Of a stretch of DNA of 64,000 nucleotides, positions 1-10,459 are shown piece by piece. The position numbers were made by a program, and so were the translations under genes. A model generated the notes under the pieces. That model was not told the origin of the DNA. It ran no database searches and saw only the letters and a list, made by a program, of their open reading frames with translations. Location of the stretch: contig NC_045143.1 in assembly GCF_008831285.2 (NCBI RefSeq), positions 10,859,503 through 10,923,502 of the forward strand, written 5' to 3'. The stretch's first letter is position 1. Every line of letters begins with the position of its first letter. The DNA comes from Nymphaea colorata. Taxonomy: Eukaryota; Streptophyta; Magnoliopsida; Nymphaeales; Nymphaeaceae.

Positions 1-2
1 TC

Positions 3-1283
3 GCCTATGGGCTTCACTATCTTCATTCCTGTGTTCCTCCTGTTATTCATGGTGATCTTTGTTCACAAATCGTCCTACTAACAGAGGATTATGCTGCAAA
101 GGTAATCGTTATCTGTAACAGAGCTTTCCTTATCTGAGAAAGAAACATTGTCACGCAGAGGACCAATCCTCCTAGAGATGACAGCACAACGAGGCCTTAC
201 TACTAAATTCCGTAATGTGCAGATTGGTGGCATAGGAAAGTCATTGCCAGGACCAGCATCTGCTGAGAAAGAGAAGAGAGATTCAACCACTCAAGCAGAA
301 GGCATGGAGAAAGGAGAATACAGTTCTGCCAGAGATGTTTATGCATTCGGAATTCTCATTATTGAAATTGTTTCAGGAAAGATGATCACATCCGCCGATG
401 GTGCCTGCATTCTGGACCAATGGGTACTTCTTAAAGCTCTTTCACACTTCCAAAAGATGCACACAGACACAGTGCAGTTTAACACGCATGAGTTGGATGG
501 GTCTTATATTGCAGTTAGAATTGCTCAAAATGAACTGTTCGCAGGAGTCAACTTGGTCTTCAAAGTTCTCAAGAAAAAGATTAACGCTTTTGCAATTTCT
601 GTCATCCAAAACCTGTTCTTCACCAACTAAACAAATGCTTAACATAGACACTAATACAAGTAAATTAACTTGTCCAAATGTGAGAAATATGAAAACGATA
701 TTGTTTTTTACATAAAATTTACAATCGATTGTATAAAATAACTAAAGAGATTTTTTAACACTACAAACCATTGGTGTAAAGAAGGTATCAATGCCATAAC
801 AGTTTGCTCACTGATATTGGACAATATATATCAACGTATCATTATGTATCAGCCTGTATCTCTTTATTTTTTGCTTTTTATGAATCTTGAAAATTTATTT
901 CAAATATTTAAATTGATTTCAAAACCAAAATACTAAAAAAACAACCCATATCAGCCTTGTTGTAAGTATCCACGGATACACTCTGTCAATGAGCTATATT
1001 GATAACATGCCTGTAAACTGTTCCTGTATGTCAGACAAGGGACATTTCACCGAGCCAGGAGAAGATGCTGGACTTCATTGATCCATCAATGCATGATGTA
1101 CCGATTCCAGAGCTCGCTGCTGCCAGAGAGATTGTGAGGCTCTGCCTAAGAAGTGAGCCTCATAGGCCAACTATGGCAGACATTGTGGAACTGGTACTGA
1201 AGGACTTGAAGATCACCATTGAGGCTGCTGCACCACTCACTAGCCCTGTTACACTGAGAGGCCTTCTTGAATTGCTAGTTTGA
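3..1283 (+). pseudogene. 3' part of an LRR receptor-like (pseudo)kinase, MRH1/At2g40270 type
   Basis: The window opens inside a protein kinase domain. Segment 3-101 reads into a catalytic-loop-like HGDLCSQIVLLTEDYAAK. Segment about 106-423 carries the SSARDVYAFGILIIEIVSG signature of subdomain IX. A phase-0 intron (424-1034) leads to the last exon, 1035-1283, with ARE..LCLRSEPHRPTM of subdomain XI and a short tail ending at TGA 1281-1283. Tail layout and the LTEDYAAK motif match the MRH1/At2g40270 family, which is membrane-anchored and largely catalytically inactive. The catalytic-loop Lys and Asn are replaced (Cys, Ile) and no DFG is present, so activity is unlikely. Odd: 3-101 and 106-423 are in different frames, and only about 20 bases separate them, too short for an intron. 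Removing 13 bases around 104-116 would restore a continuous reading. This is a frameshift, so a pseudogene or an assembly error. The 5' part lies outside the window. Confidence 0.7.
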
Positions 1284-1950
1284 AATTTCTAAGCTTGAAT
1301 TGAAGTCCTGGCTTTAGTTGGCATGGATTGGTTCTTGATTTGATTGAGAGCTTGACTTGGGCTGGGTTGCAAACGTATATGTAAATCTGGAACTACACTA
1401 AGCTGATAGTGAAATATTATTGTTGGTAGCTTCATTAGCAAGAAACTATGGGAATATTTAGAATTTTGTCTTCTGATTTAATTAAAAAATACCAACTTCA
1501 ACTTCTCCTCCTCTCGCTCAAATGATCGAATGTTGAAATTTTTATTGGCAGAATGCATGGTAGTTACCAATGGGTCCTCAAGATCAGTGCCATGTTTCAA
1601 GAATATGCTGCTCTGATTACAATCTGTTTTCCAAAAGCAAAACAAACAGGCTTTCATGCTTTAAGACTTCAGAAATTGTTTTTCACTTCCCGTTTCATAT
1701 TCAGACCAGAAAAAAAAATCAGCAGACTCCTGAAATGCCTAACTATATATAGGAATTCCACCATCTTAAGAGTGTTCCTGCAAATTTCTGTTATTTGAAT
1801 GTGCGCAACCTTTTTCTTTCTTTCTTCTTTTCTTTAAGAGGAGAAAGCAGTGGAAGTATCATGGTTTGAAATCATGCAACACGCTCCCAGGAGCAACATT
1901 TGTTGTTTGTGGCGTAAAACTCTATCACCTGGTTGTGCAGAATGCTTAGA
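1284..1950. other. 3' flank of the kinase gene, no gene seen
   Basis: AT-rich sequence after the kinase stop codon. It probably holds the 3' untranslated region. No recognisable coding segment, RNA gene or repeat boundary was found. Confidence 0.5.
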
Positions 1951-1954
1951 GATG

Positions 1955-2300
1955 TCAATATATACGATTTGGATTATATATCCGATGAACAGTTCCAAAA
2001 AATTGGATGTAGGAAAAAAAATTAATATCCGATTAATAAATCAGATCAAATTTGGATTTAAGAAATGACATCAAATCGGATTCATATTTGGATTAGATTT
2101 AGTTTTAAATCAATACCCTATCTCTGATGCTCTTATATTTTGATAATCAGTTCAAAATCCGGATTTGGCTATTAATGCAAAAATTGGGTTTTTGATTCGG
2201 AATTGTATTATCTGAATCTCAATGTGTGAATATCTGAAAAAGCCGATACAGCTAAGGGTACTATATATTTGATTTCAATTTAATCCGTTGACATCCCTAA
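1955..2300. repeat. Dispersed AT-rich repeat, copy 1
   Basis: Shares phrases such as 'ttaatatccgattaa', 'aatcagat', 'ggatttaagaaatgacat' and 'ttgacatccct' with 3960-4290, and more weakly with 32090-32160. The copies are diverged and non-coding. The shared closing phrase (gat..attgacatcc / gatccattgacaaac) suggests one defined repeat family, probably a non-autonomous transposon. Termini are not resolved. Confidence 0.5.
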
Positions 2301-2587
2301 GAATGCTCCTATTTTTGCCTCTCAATATGCATCTTAATTATGATTTCATTCCTCAATTTAAAGAGTGTAGAGACGATGGAGTTCACAAGAAAATTGTACA
2401 GGATAGCTATCAAAACATGCCATTGAATGGGGAACATATACTCGAGACACTCGTCTCATTTTTAGTGTTTCCTTCACTATTCAAACATGCCCTAAAGGCT
2501 TCTTAAGCCAATAGACGCCCAGAAGTTGGTTTAGTTAAAGTAGATTACGGCTACCACGCAGAGTAGTTACGACTACCATGCATGAGT

Positions 2588-2722
2588 AAGCCAGGGCACC
2601 GGACTGGGCTGCCGCCGGGAATCCGGCCCGACTCAGGCCCAGGCTCGAGCTCGGGAAAACGTGACCCGAGCCAGCCGGGCTTGTTATCGGGCCAGCCCGG
2701 GTGGGCCCGATAATCATTTTTT

Positions 2723-2757
<35 letters not shown>

Positions 2758-2935
2758 CCATTAATTATTCTTGTGTATTATTTTATATTAAAACTATTTT
2801 TTAATATAATCAGGCCCGGCTTGAGCTCGGGTTTTTTGAGTCGGGCCGGGCCTGAACCCGAGTTTTAAATGTCTGGCCGGCCCGCGCCCAACTCGTTATT
2901 GGGCCTGCCTGATGCCCATGTTTACACAAGAGCAA
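2588..2935. mobile_element. GC-rich foldback-type non-autonomous element with internal (AT)n
   Basis: Two GC-rich arms rich in 'ggcccg' and 'gagctcggg' (about 2595-2710 and 2812-2925) flank an (AT)n run at about 2726-2756. The outer ends are imperfect inverted copies: 'cagggcaccggactgggc' at the left and the reverse complement of 'gggcctgcctgatgccca' at the right. This is the composition and layout of common plant non-autonomous DNA transposons. No exact target duplication is visible, so the class is inferred. Confidence 0.5.
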
Positions 2936-3444
2936 AGCATAAAAGATCTAGTTTTCAATTCGAGTTTTTAATTGTTATTTTCTTTTATTTGGATCTAGAT
3001 CCATAGATTCAATCTTAACCTATATCAAGCGGTTTAAAGATCATTTGTAATCATTCTTGAGTTGAATGAAACCCTAATCTTCTTTGAGTTTTTTCTTCTT
3101 ACTGTTATTTACATTTAGTTTTCCATTCCTTTTGTTTCTCCCTAGTTTAGTTTAAGTGAAGATCAAGGATTAGAGGAGAAGTCCTCTCTTTCACTGCATT
3201 AGTTTCCATGGGCACTTCCTCCTTGTCGAATTCGAGTCTCGGAGCTACATATAGGCTAGTGTGGGCACTTGCCTACATCAGCAACAAAATATTTACTTTT
3301 ATATAGATATCTTATCATTATGTACTTTTTTTATATATGTTGTGCCCCATAAGAAATGAAAATTTCTACAATAATGTTCTCTTATAAAAAAAATTCTGGC
3401 TCTGCGATTGGTTGAATCTAGGACTTTACCAGCTCCAAATTAGT

Positions 3445-3640
3445 TGGATCCAAGGGTGGAGCCAAGGGAGGCAACCCCACCTCAAAAAATTATTCCTTAA
3501 AAATTTACATGTAAATTTTAAAAAATTTCACTTGTTATATATAAAGATTTTGAAAAATGATATTTCTACCATAGTCAAAATTTAGAAACTTCAATTCGAC
3601 CCTCTCATGAAAAATTTCTAGCTTTGCCCCTAGTTGGATC
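3445..3640. repeat. GGAGCCA-ended dispersed repeat, copy 1
   Basis: Begins near 'ggtggagccaaggga' and ends near 'tctagctttgccccta', a weak inverted pair. The interior has 'ttacatgtaaatttt' and 'gattttgaaaaatgatat'. Related segments lie at 5934-6440 and 37980-38170. It looks like the very common plant repeat with (G)GGGCGGAGCCA ends. Non-coding. Confidence 0.45.
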
Positions 3641-3959
3641 CCATTTAATTGGATTTGAGGTGGAACTTGGAATAGGCCTAACTTTTAAAACAAAATCTAG
3701 ATCCAACATTTATGTGTAACCGATCTGGATCTTGTGAGATCTTTGTAATATTTTGGAGTTGGAGACTCCTGGTCGCCCATTTCTAGGCATATATATAATA
3801 TTGGGACACCACGCCATTGCCTTGGAGCAAGGGACGTTAATTTGCATGGTAACAGTAGCACTGCCAACACGCTAGATTGGGAACGCAAGCAAATTCCATC
3901 AATTGGCCAGGAAGTGTTGCGATTTGGATAGGATTTCTGATCGAACCATTTCGAAAATA

Positions 3960-4290
3960 TCAAACATGGAAAAATAATTAATATCCGATTAAGAAATCAG
4001 ATTGGATTTAGATTTAAGAAGTGACAAACAATTGCATTCAGATTTGGATTTGGATCAAGTTTATCTGTAAATAAATATACTCTTACAATTTGAAAATCGA
4101 ACGGATTCAGTTGAAATTAGGATTTAGGTTTGAATATTAATATAAGCATTGGATTCGGATTGTAAAATCAGATTTCAGATTCAGATATGACTTTTCTTCT
4201 TTCGTATTCGAATCCAAGGATGTGAATATCTGAATAAACGGATATGATTCATGTCATATTTGATTTGAATATGATCCATTGACAAACAAG
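3960..4290. repeat. Dispersed AT-rich repeat, copy 2
   Basis: Direct-orientation relative of 1955-2300. Shared phrases are 'aaataattaatatccgattaagaaatcagat', seen in shorter form at the first copy, then 'ggatttaagaa.tgaca', and a closing 'gatccattgaca'. Non-coding and strongly diverged. Confidence 0.5.
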
Positions 4291-4299
4291 GGACCCAAA

Positions 4300-5370
4300 G
4301 GGGAGGAGGTTGGCCCCTTCAAATGGAAGATAAGATTTTCTATGTTGAAGATTTTTTAAAGAAAACTTCTAATGCTCCCTCTTAATAAAAGCATAAGGTT
4401 GCCTTCGGTAGCCTCGAATCTAAGATCCAAGATTGCATAAAAAGGTGTGTTTGAGCGATCGATCTCAGTAGCATGGTTCTTAAATCCATGCTATATGTTA
4501 AAAACCATAAATTTAAGGTTGGATGAGAGGGAGGTGTCTGGCCTTAAATACTGAGATCATCGTATCACCATGGTTGGGACACGGGTTGGTAGGCGGTCAG
4601 TTTTCATTTCAAATCCACAAAGTGTCAACCCCTTGTACTGTAAGGACAACTATTAACATGCAAGTTGAAGCATGGCGAAGGAGGTACTCTAAAGCACTAA
4701 AAGTAGGCCCCTGAGGTACAAGGGGTTGGGTGGGAGTTTCGACTCTCCTTTGGATGGTAAGATGAAATACCTTTCTTGTTCATCTAGAGGTACTTATAAC
4801 TTGAACACTCTCTTATACGATCTTAATTTATGTGGAACACTTGCAAAATTACCGTATTAGCCTAGTTCTGCTTGACATAATGAAGCTGAAGAATGTTCTG
4901 TTAAATTCAATATTATGACCAGTGTTATCAATACCATATTCATGAGCCCCTAGCCAAGCAAAATTGGGATAATACATGCATGATAAAAACGCATATTTCA
5001 TCTTTGAATTATTTAAGCTACTATCCACTTAATTTTTAAGAAAAAAAAAAAAATAATCTGATGTAGGCCAATGCTTATTGGCGAACTTGTTGTATTGTTC
5101 TATACTTACAATTGGTGCATTGCATACTTCCGTACTACAAACACTTACTATGACTATGAATAGGGTTTAATGTCCATTTTCCATTGTACTTGATCTTCAT
5201 CAACTGTTTTTTAGTTTGCATCCATACTTTTTTCAGTTCTTTTCATCCTAAAAAATATGTGGTTTTACTTCTTAATTACATGTAAAAGCTTCCATTATTG
5301 AGTTGGTCATACACTTGGAGGGCTGCGTGTTACCTAGTTCATTGGCTTGGGTGAGGCTTCTCATTATAAC
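4300..5370. other. Intergenic sequence, nothing identified
   Basis: No conserved coding motif, splice-consistent exon or repeat end was recognised. Short open frames here have no family resemblance. An A-run lies at about 5040-5053. Confidence 0.4.
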
Positions 5371-5374
5371 TTAT

Positions 5375-5638
5375 GCTTAGGGATATAGACAAGCCAAGTC
5401 AAGCTTGAGATCAACTCTCTCGAACTTTGGAATGAACACGAGCTGAGTCGTGACGGGGAGCAAGAGAGAGAGAGAGAGAGAGAAGATCCAAATAGGTGCC
5501 TGCGAGAGCCTATTCGAGTTAATCGAGTAGTGTTCATATAACTCTAACTCTATTCATTTATGAACCAGAGTTCTTAGTTAAGGTCAAGAGAGTTTGAGTT
5601 GAACTCGAGTTGACTCAACTCAATGAACATCCCTAAGC
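5375..5638. mobile_element. Short non-autonomous element (MITE-like) with GCTTAGGGAT ends
   Basis: Left end 'gcttagggatatagaca' and right end 'tgaacatccctaagc' form an inverted pair, identical over 10 bases. The interior has 'gttgaactcgagttgactcaactc' (given here only as composition) and a (GA)n run at about 5463-5484. No ORF. The TAGGGATGT..CA terminus is typical of plant hAT-like MITEs. A target duplication was not identified. Confidence 0.5.
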
Positions 5639-5933
5639 GTGGTGTTTGGTCCTATTGTCTCTGCAACTCAATTATCCTCCCACCTATACTGGAATTGCTC
5701 CAAATATGAACGACTCCATGACCAAAATGTGTTGCATAATTTCCCAAGTGCTTCGTTAGACCTTAATTCCCTTCCAATGCATGCCTAATGCTAACTAACC
5801 TGAACTTTGAAAAACAGAAATGATTGAACATGGTTCCTTCTCCATGGACTTTTGATTGCAATGATCAAAAAACATGATTGCTGATAAAGAACAAATAGTT
5901 AAACTTTCAACAAATTTAACTGTAGGTGAGTTC

Positions 5934-6440
5934 AGGGGCGAAGCCACAAAGTTTTCATTAAGGGGACCAAACTATAGTTTTAAAATTTTAATAGGGACCA
6001 AAATATAATTTTTCAAAATTTTTTATATCAGTTAAATGATTTTTTTTAAAAATTATATGTTTTGACATAACAAACTACGCAAGCCTCCCTCCGAAGACAA
6101 CATAAATCATATTCTAATGCAAAGAAAAAGTTGCCAATGGCTATGTGTCTTGGAGAAACGTATCATGGAGTAAGTTTCTACATCAAAGTAAAACTTAAAA
6201 AGCTTAGGCCATCAACTTGGCTCTAGTAGACGCATCAAAGCAGAAACCATCAAGTTCTTGAGCTTTGTCAACAAATTCTTCTCAGCCAAGGCCCGACATG
6301 CTTCCCCTCCCCCTACCTTTAGATTTTTAAACAAAAACAAAATCTACTCGTAATTTTAAAACATTTTCATTTACCTTATGTTCGGTCCCCATTGAAAATT
6401 TGAAACTATATTTCACTTTTTTTATTGAAAAATTCATAGC
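5934..6440. repeat. GGGGCGAAGCCA-ended dispersed repeat, copy 2
   Basis: Begins 'ttcaggggcgaagccacaaag' and continues with 'aggggaccaaactatagtttt', 'aatagggaccaaaatataa' and 'ttcaaaattttttatat'. It ends near 'gaaaattcatagcaccacacctg'. This is the same family as 3445-3640 and 37980-38170. A further related piece, 'ttacatgtaaatgtaaaaa', lies at about 6620-6700. Non-coding. Confidence 0.45.
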
Positions 6441-6465
6441 ACCACACCTGTTCTCATTTCTGGAT

Positions 6466-6529
6466 GAGGGAGGTTTTTCACCGCTCATTAAAAAGTCGAG
6501 GGAGGTTTTTCACCACTCATAAAAAAGTC
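6466..6529. repeat. 32-bp tandem duplication
   Basis: The unit beginning 'gagggaggtttttcacc' occurs at 6466 and again at 6498 with few changes (period 32). Confidence 0.7.
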
Positions 6530-6842
6530 GAAACCACCACTCAACTCCTTATCTAACTAAGGGTATGGCTAGGAAGGGAGACCAATAAGAGCCGCCAACC
6601 CCTAACCCTAAAAAAAAAAAAAAAATTACATGTAAATGTAAAAAAGAAATTACTTACATCAAATTTTAACAAATGATATTTGAGCTCTTATCAAAATTTT
6701 GAACTTAGGATCCACGGTGCTTCAATTGGCATATCAACGGTCTTCTTTTACAACATACAAACTTTATGTCACTGTATAGAATAGGCGGAACTCGACCAAG
6801 AGCGTATAATAGTATTAGTAACACGCCCCTTTCCAGTGTTGC

Positions 6843-7290
6843 TATTTAAAGGGCCTACACTCTTCGCGTCGGGCTTCCCTCGTCTTCTTCGTCCTCATGC
6901 TGCTGCTGCTGCTGCCTCAACCCCCGCAGTAGCCTCAACACCGAAAAGGAAATCCCCTTGCCGTCTCTCTCGCCCTCTCACTCTCCTGCTGTGTAGGTAA
7001 TCCTCTCTCTCTCTCTCTCTTGCTGGTGATCCGCTGACTCTGCGTTCCTCTCTCTTCCGCCATAACACAGACTTGTTGCTCGCCTTAGGAGAAAAAGAAA
7101 AACTTGAGGGAGGTAGCCGTAGGTCGAGTTCCTAATGGGAGGCAGTCTTCCACTCCCACCGTGACCCAACGTCCCTTCATTTTGTAGAGCCTTCAAACCA
7201 AGCTCGATGGAGGGTTGAAGCCAAAGGGAGGATCCTAGGAGGCGTCTGCAACTCGAGTCCGGGATTCAAAGGGACCACAACGAATTTTTG
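6843..7290 (+). promoter_or_regulatory. Candidate promoter and untranslated leader exon
   Basis: A TATA-like 'tatttaaag' at 6844-6852 is followed by a GC-richer, C/T-rich block (6860-7290) containing a CTG run and (TC)n. This looks like a plant 5' leader. A possible splice donor, 'ttttggtgggtttc', lies at about 7289, and strongly T-rich intron-like sequence follows to about 8670. Short ATG frames in the block stop quickly. It could be the leader of the small reading frame at 8680-8928, or a distal leader of the UXT gene whose first coding exon starts after an acceptor at 14141. Neither link is proven. Confidence 0.35.
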
Positions 7291-8679
7291 GTGGGTTTCA
7301 CGATTTCTTGCTTAATATATGTCATAGATTATGCGTTTTTCTTGATTTTCAGCCGGTTTAGGATTTCGTTTTTACAGCAAGTGAATCTCGGTCCTTAGAT
7401 ATTTTCTGATAAGTCATTGTTTCGGTCGTCTAGATCGTGTATGCATTGCGCATTTACTTAGAATAATTCATCGTGTTGCTATTTTTCCATCCTGCACTGC
7501 CAGAATTTTGCGTTTTGCGGCAGGTGGGCCTTGGTTTTTAGCTATTTTCTGTTGCAGCATAGCTACAACGTGTATGCGTACTCTGTTTTGTTAAGTATTA
7601 GTGAGTCTCTCTAGGAGGTAGTTCTTGGATGTAGGAGTTGTTTGAAGGAATCACCGATAGCCTCTTGATTGTCCGGTGAAGCTGTTGGCTGCATCCAACA
7701 AACCCCCCTTCTTCCTTTTTTTTTTTTGGTTTATTTCTTACCTTTTCAGCCTTAGTTAATTAAGTTTCAATATAGATTAGTATAGACTAGCTGGTTTTCA
7801 TGTGCCTTTTGTTAGTTATGTGATTGATATTTTACTTATGGACTACATATTAGTTAGTTACAATGTAGTTTACATATTTCTTTAGTTCTAAGTAAATTTA
7901 CATGGTGTTTTTACTGATTTTTCTGTAGCAGCAGTATGCCATGGGTGCTTCATTCATGAACAGTACAGATTATTTTTAGTTTAGAAGTTTGTTTCATTCA
8001 TAGTCTTAGTATACAGGAAGTGTAGTATACATTTTTCCTTCTTCATTTTGAGTAGATTTACTTTTTTTTTTCATGTAATTTTTGTAGAAACAACTTATTT
8101 TAGATTGTAACTTGTTAATTTCATGTGTTTCATTAGTAATGCAACTTTAGATTACCTAGTTTAAAATAGTTGGTAGCATGGTGTATGCTTCCTAGTTAGT
8201 TCTCCATAGGTTTCTGCCACCAGTGACAAGCTACTGAGTGTTAGCCATGCCTAGCAGCTTGTTCTTGTGGAGTTCAGTTTACTTTAATGTTCCATAGTTA
8301 GGTTTTGATAATTATCCTGCTGTAGACTAGTATAAACTTATAAAGTACATGGTTTATTCGTTCATCATGTTTTAGGATTGATTTTTAATTTGTGGACTAT
8401 GTTGTAGTTGCTAGTTGTATTAAACTTGATTTCCTTTGTCCTTGCTTCAATTTACAGTTTCTTCTCTCATGTTTTATGTGGCAGAAATATAATTTTAGGT
8501 GTTTAATTTATGGCCCTTGTTCATTTCTATGTTTGAGCTTAAATTAGTTAGTGAAAGGGTATAGCATAAACTAGGTTCATACTTCATAGTTCATACCACC
8601 CAGCAGTTCATTAGAAGCAGCCGATTAGTGTGGACTCTCTTGACTGTAGGTAGCTATAGTCTGAACTAAAAACTGGTAA

Positions 8680-8928
8680 TTGTCAAGGATCGTGGAAGGA
8701 TTCACGAAGGAGAAATGGAAGTCTTGGAGCGCATTCTCAAATTCCATATGTAACTATGCCATCATTTCCCCTATCAAAGATTGGGTGACGAAATTAGAGA
8801 GCAGGTGTTTTGATCAATTTCATGTGAGAATTTCTGTGGAGCAGAGTGCTGCTACAATTGACATAGGACGGCTGATCATGGATCATGCCAATGATCTTCA
8901 TGACTATTTTGTTGACTTGAATATGTAA
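8680..8928 (+). CDS. Possible terminal exon of an unrecognised gene
   Basis: An open frame of 82 codons ends with TAA at 8926-8928. A plausible 3' untranslated stretch and an AATAAAG signal at about 9046 follow. The translation (for example VEGFTKEKWKSWSAFSNS, then IDIGRLIMDHANDLHDYF) is not low-complexity, but I recognise no family. There is no in-frame ATG until near the end, so any product would need an upstream exon. Upstream, 7291-8670 is T-rich and intron-like behind a promoter-like block. It may be the remnant of a truncated gene. Evidence is weak. Confidence 0.25.
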   Translation: MSRIVEGFTKEKWKSWSAFSNSICNYAIISPIKDWVTKLESRCFDQFHVRISVEQSAATIDIGRLIMDHANDLHDYFVDLNM

Positions 8929-9466
8929 ATACATAGCTTGTAGGCTATATTCTTTAACATTTTTTTGGTGAAGGGTTGGGTCAATCCTTTGTGCATATTG
9001 TTAAGGTCTGTTTTGGCCTTCCCTTGTATATAACCATTTTGTTGGAATAAAGGTAGGGGGCCTAACCCTCAAACAAGTTCTTTACTTCAATCATATGCCT
9101 TATGTCACATAGGTATAGGTATGGGTGCTGCTACAGCCTACAGGTACTGGTGCGGGTATGTGTACTTACCATTTAAAAAAAAACTATGGTGCAGGGTACG
9201 GTATATATATATATACAAGAAGAAATACTTAGAAAATATATATCAAAATAAGAAAATATATCAACATAAACAAATAAACAACATAGAAAATATATATCAT
9301 CGGATCTTGCAGCAGTGTTTTTAAGAAACCTATGAAAAACTTTAAACATATGGACAACCGAGCAGCCCCCTAGACGGCCAAATATGAACACTAGTCGAAT
9401 TTTCAGGCTAAGAAAACAAAATCCTACTGAGAACAACAATAAAAAGAAAAATTAGTTCATGCAGGA

Positions 9467-9526
9467 AGGTCGCTGGAGGTTGCTGGAGGTCGCCAGAGGT
9501 TGCCGGAGGTCGCTGGACGTCGCCCA
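9467..9526. repeat. Decamer minisatellite (aggtcgctgg)n, six units
   Basis: Six successive 10-bp units vary around 'aggtcgctgg' (aggttgctgg, aggtcgccag, aggttgccgg and so on). It lies inside the hAT-like element at 9100-9732. Confidence 0.8.
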
Positions 9527-9601
9527 CAATTTTGTCGAGGCTCTGCGTTTTTGAAAGGAAATAAGAAAACAAAAAAAAACCCTAAGTTTTGGACGAAAAT
9601 G

Positions 9602-9625
9602 AACTCGGTCAACATTGACCGAGTT
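9602..9625. other. Perfect 11-bp inverted repeat with 2-base loop
   Basis: The arm 'aactcggtcaa' and its exact reverse complement 'ttgaccgagtt' are separated by 'ca'. It sits inside a non-autonomous transposon. Function unknown. Confidence 0.85.
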
Positions 9626-9936
9626 TATTTTTGGATAGATACGGACCTAGGTACGTTGACCGTACTTGTACCCATGTCGCACCCGACTGGTACAGGTACT
9701 CCATCAAAATTTAAGGTACCCATGTTACATAGGATATACCTAAACACATATATTTTTTTTGCTTTCTACCAATTCAGACCATTTAATTACTATACTTTTT
9801 TTTTTTCATTTAAATAATAAAAGGGCAAAAGAAATGATAGCCTGATGGCAATATTGAAGTAAATTCACTTACTAAAGATAAAAGGTAACTCTAAAGGTAG
9901 AACGACAACACTGAAATGGTTACATCCAATGTTATC

Positions 9937-9992
9937 CGTATCGTACGATACGGACGCGTATCGTACGATACGGACGCGTATCGTACGATACG
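9937..9992. repeat. Subterminal palindromic repeats of the hAT element
   Basis: A 20-bp unit, 'cgtatcgtacgatacggacg', is present twice exactly in tandem (9937, 9957), followed by a partial third copy. Each unit contains the 16-bp palindrome cgtatcgtacgatacg. More 'cgatacg' variants run to 10136. In hAT elements such subterminal motifs are typical transposase-binding sites. Binding here is inferred. Confidence 0.75.
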
Positions 9993-10459
9993 TATCGTCC
10001 GTATCATCATTTTCGATACGGTACACCTAATCAATACGATACGCGTATGTATCGTACGAGTATCGCACGTATCGTGCGATACGGTGGGCGTATCGCACGA
10101 TACGTGCGATACACCCCCGTATCGCACGATACGGGAGTAAAATTAAAAAAGGGGCCATCGGGCCCCTTTTTTGCTTCTTATTCTCAAACCGACGCTCCTC
10201 TCTCTCTCTCTTCTTGTTTCTCAACGCTGCCAAAGACGTGGGAGGGAGAGATTTTCTCCATTGCATCAAGATTTGCCGGTGAAGAAGCTTCATTCCTCGT
10301 TGTGGGGAGTCTTGGGACGGTGGGAAGCTTGGAGAAAGAGGGTTTTTTGGTTTTTAACACCAAGAAGGTAAGAAATAACTCATTTTTGCCGTTGAATCGT
10401 TCATTTCTCTTTATTTCCTACATTTATTTGTATGTTTTTACTTGTTTTGTAAAGATATA

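Larger units (their letters stand above)
9100..9732. mobile_element. Non-autonomous hAT-like element, GTCACATAGG family, copy a
   Basis: Left end 'ttatgtcacataggtat' and right end 'ggtacccatgttacatag' are inverted relatives. The flanks 'catatgcc' (9092-9099) and 'gatatacc' (9733-9740) match at 6 of 8 bases, which fits an aged 8-bp hAT target duplication. The interior phrase 'caaccgagcagccccctaga' near 9355 recurs at about 29187, showing a shared family. No intact ORF. Confidence 0.6.

Noticed and set aside
148-630. Reading the kinase frame on to 630
   Set aside because: The conserved part stops at 423 at a good splice donor, and the last kinase block resumes at 1035 in matching phase; 424-630 is intron.
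9927-10140. Regularly spaced palindromic repeats resembling a CRISPR array
   Set aside because: Tandem units have no spacers, lie at a transposon end and occur in a plant nuclear genome.
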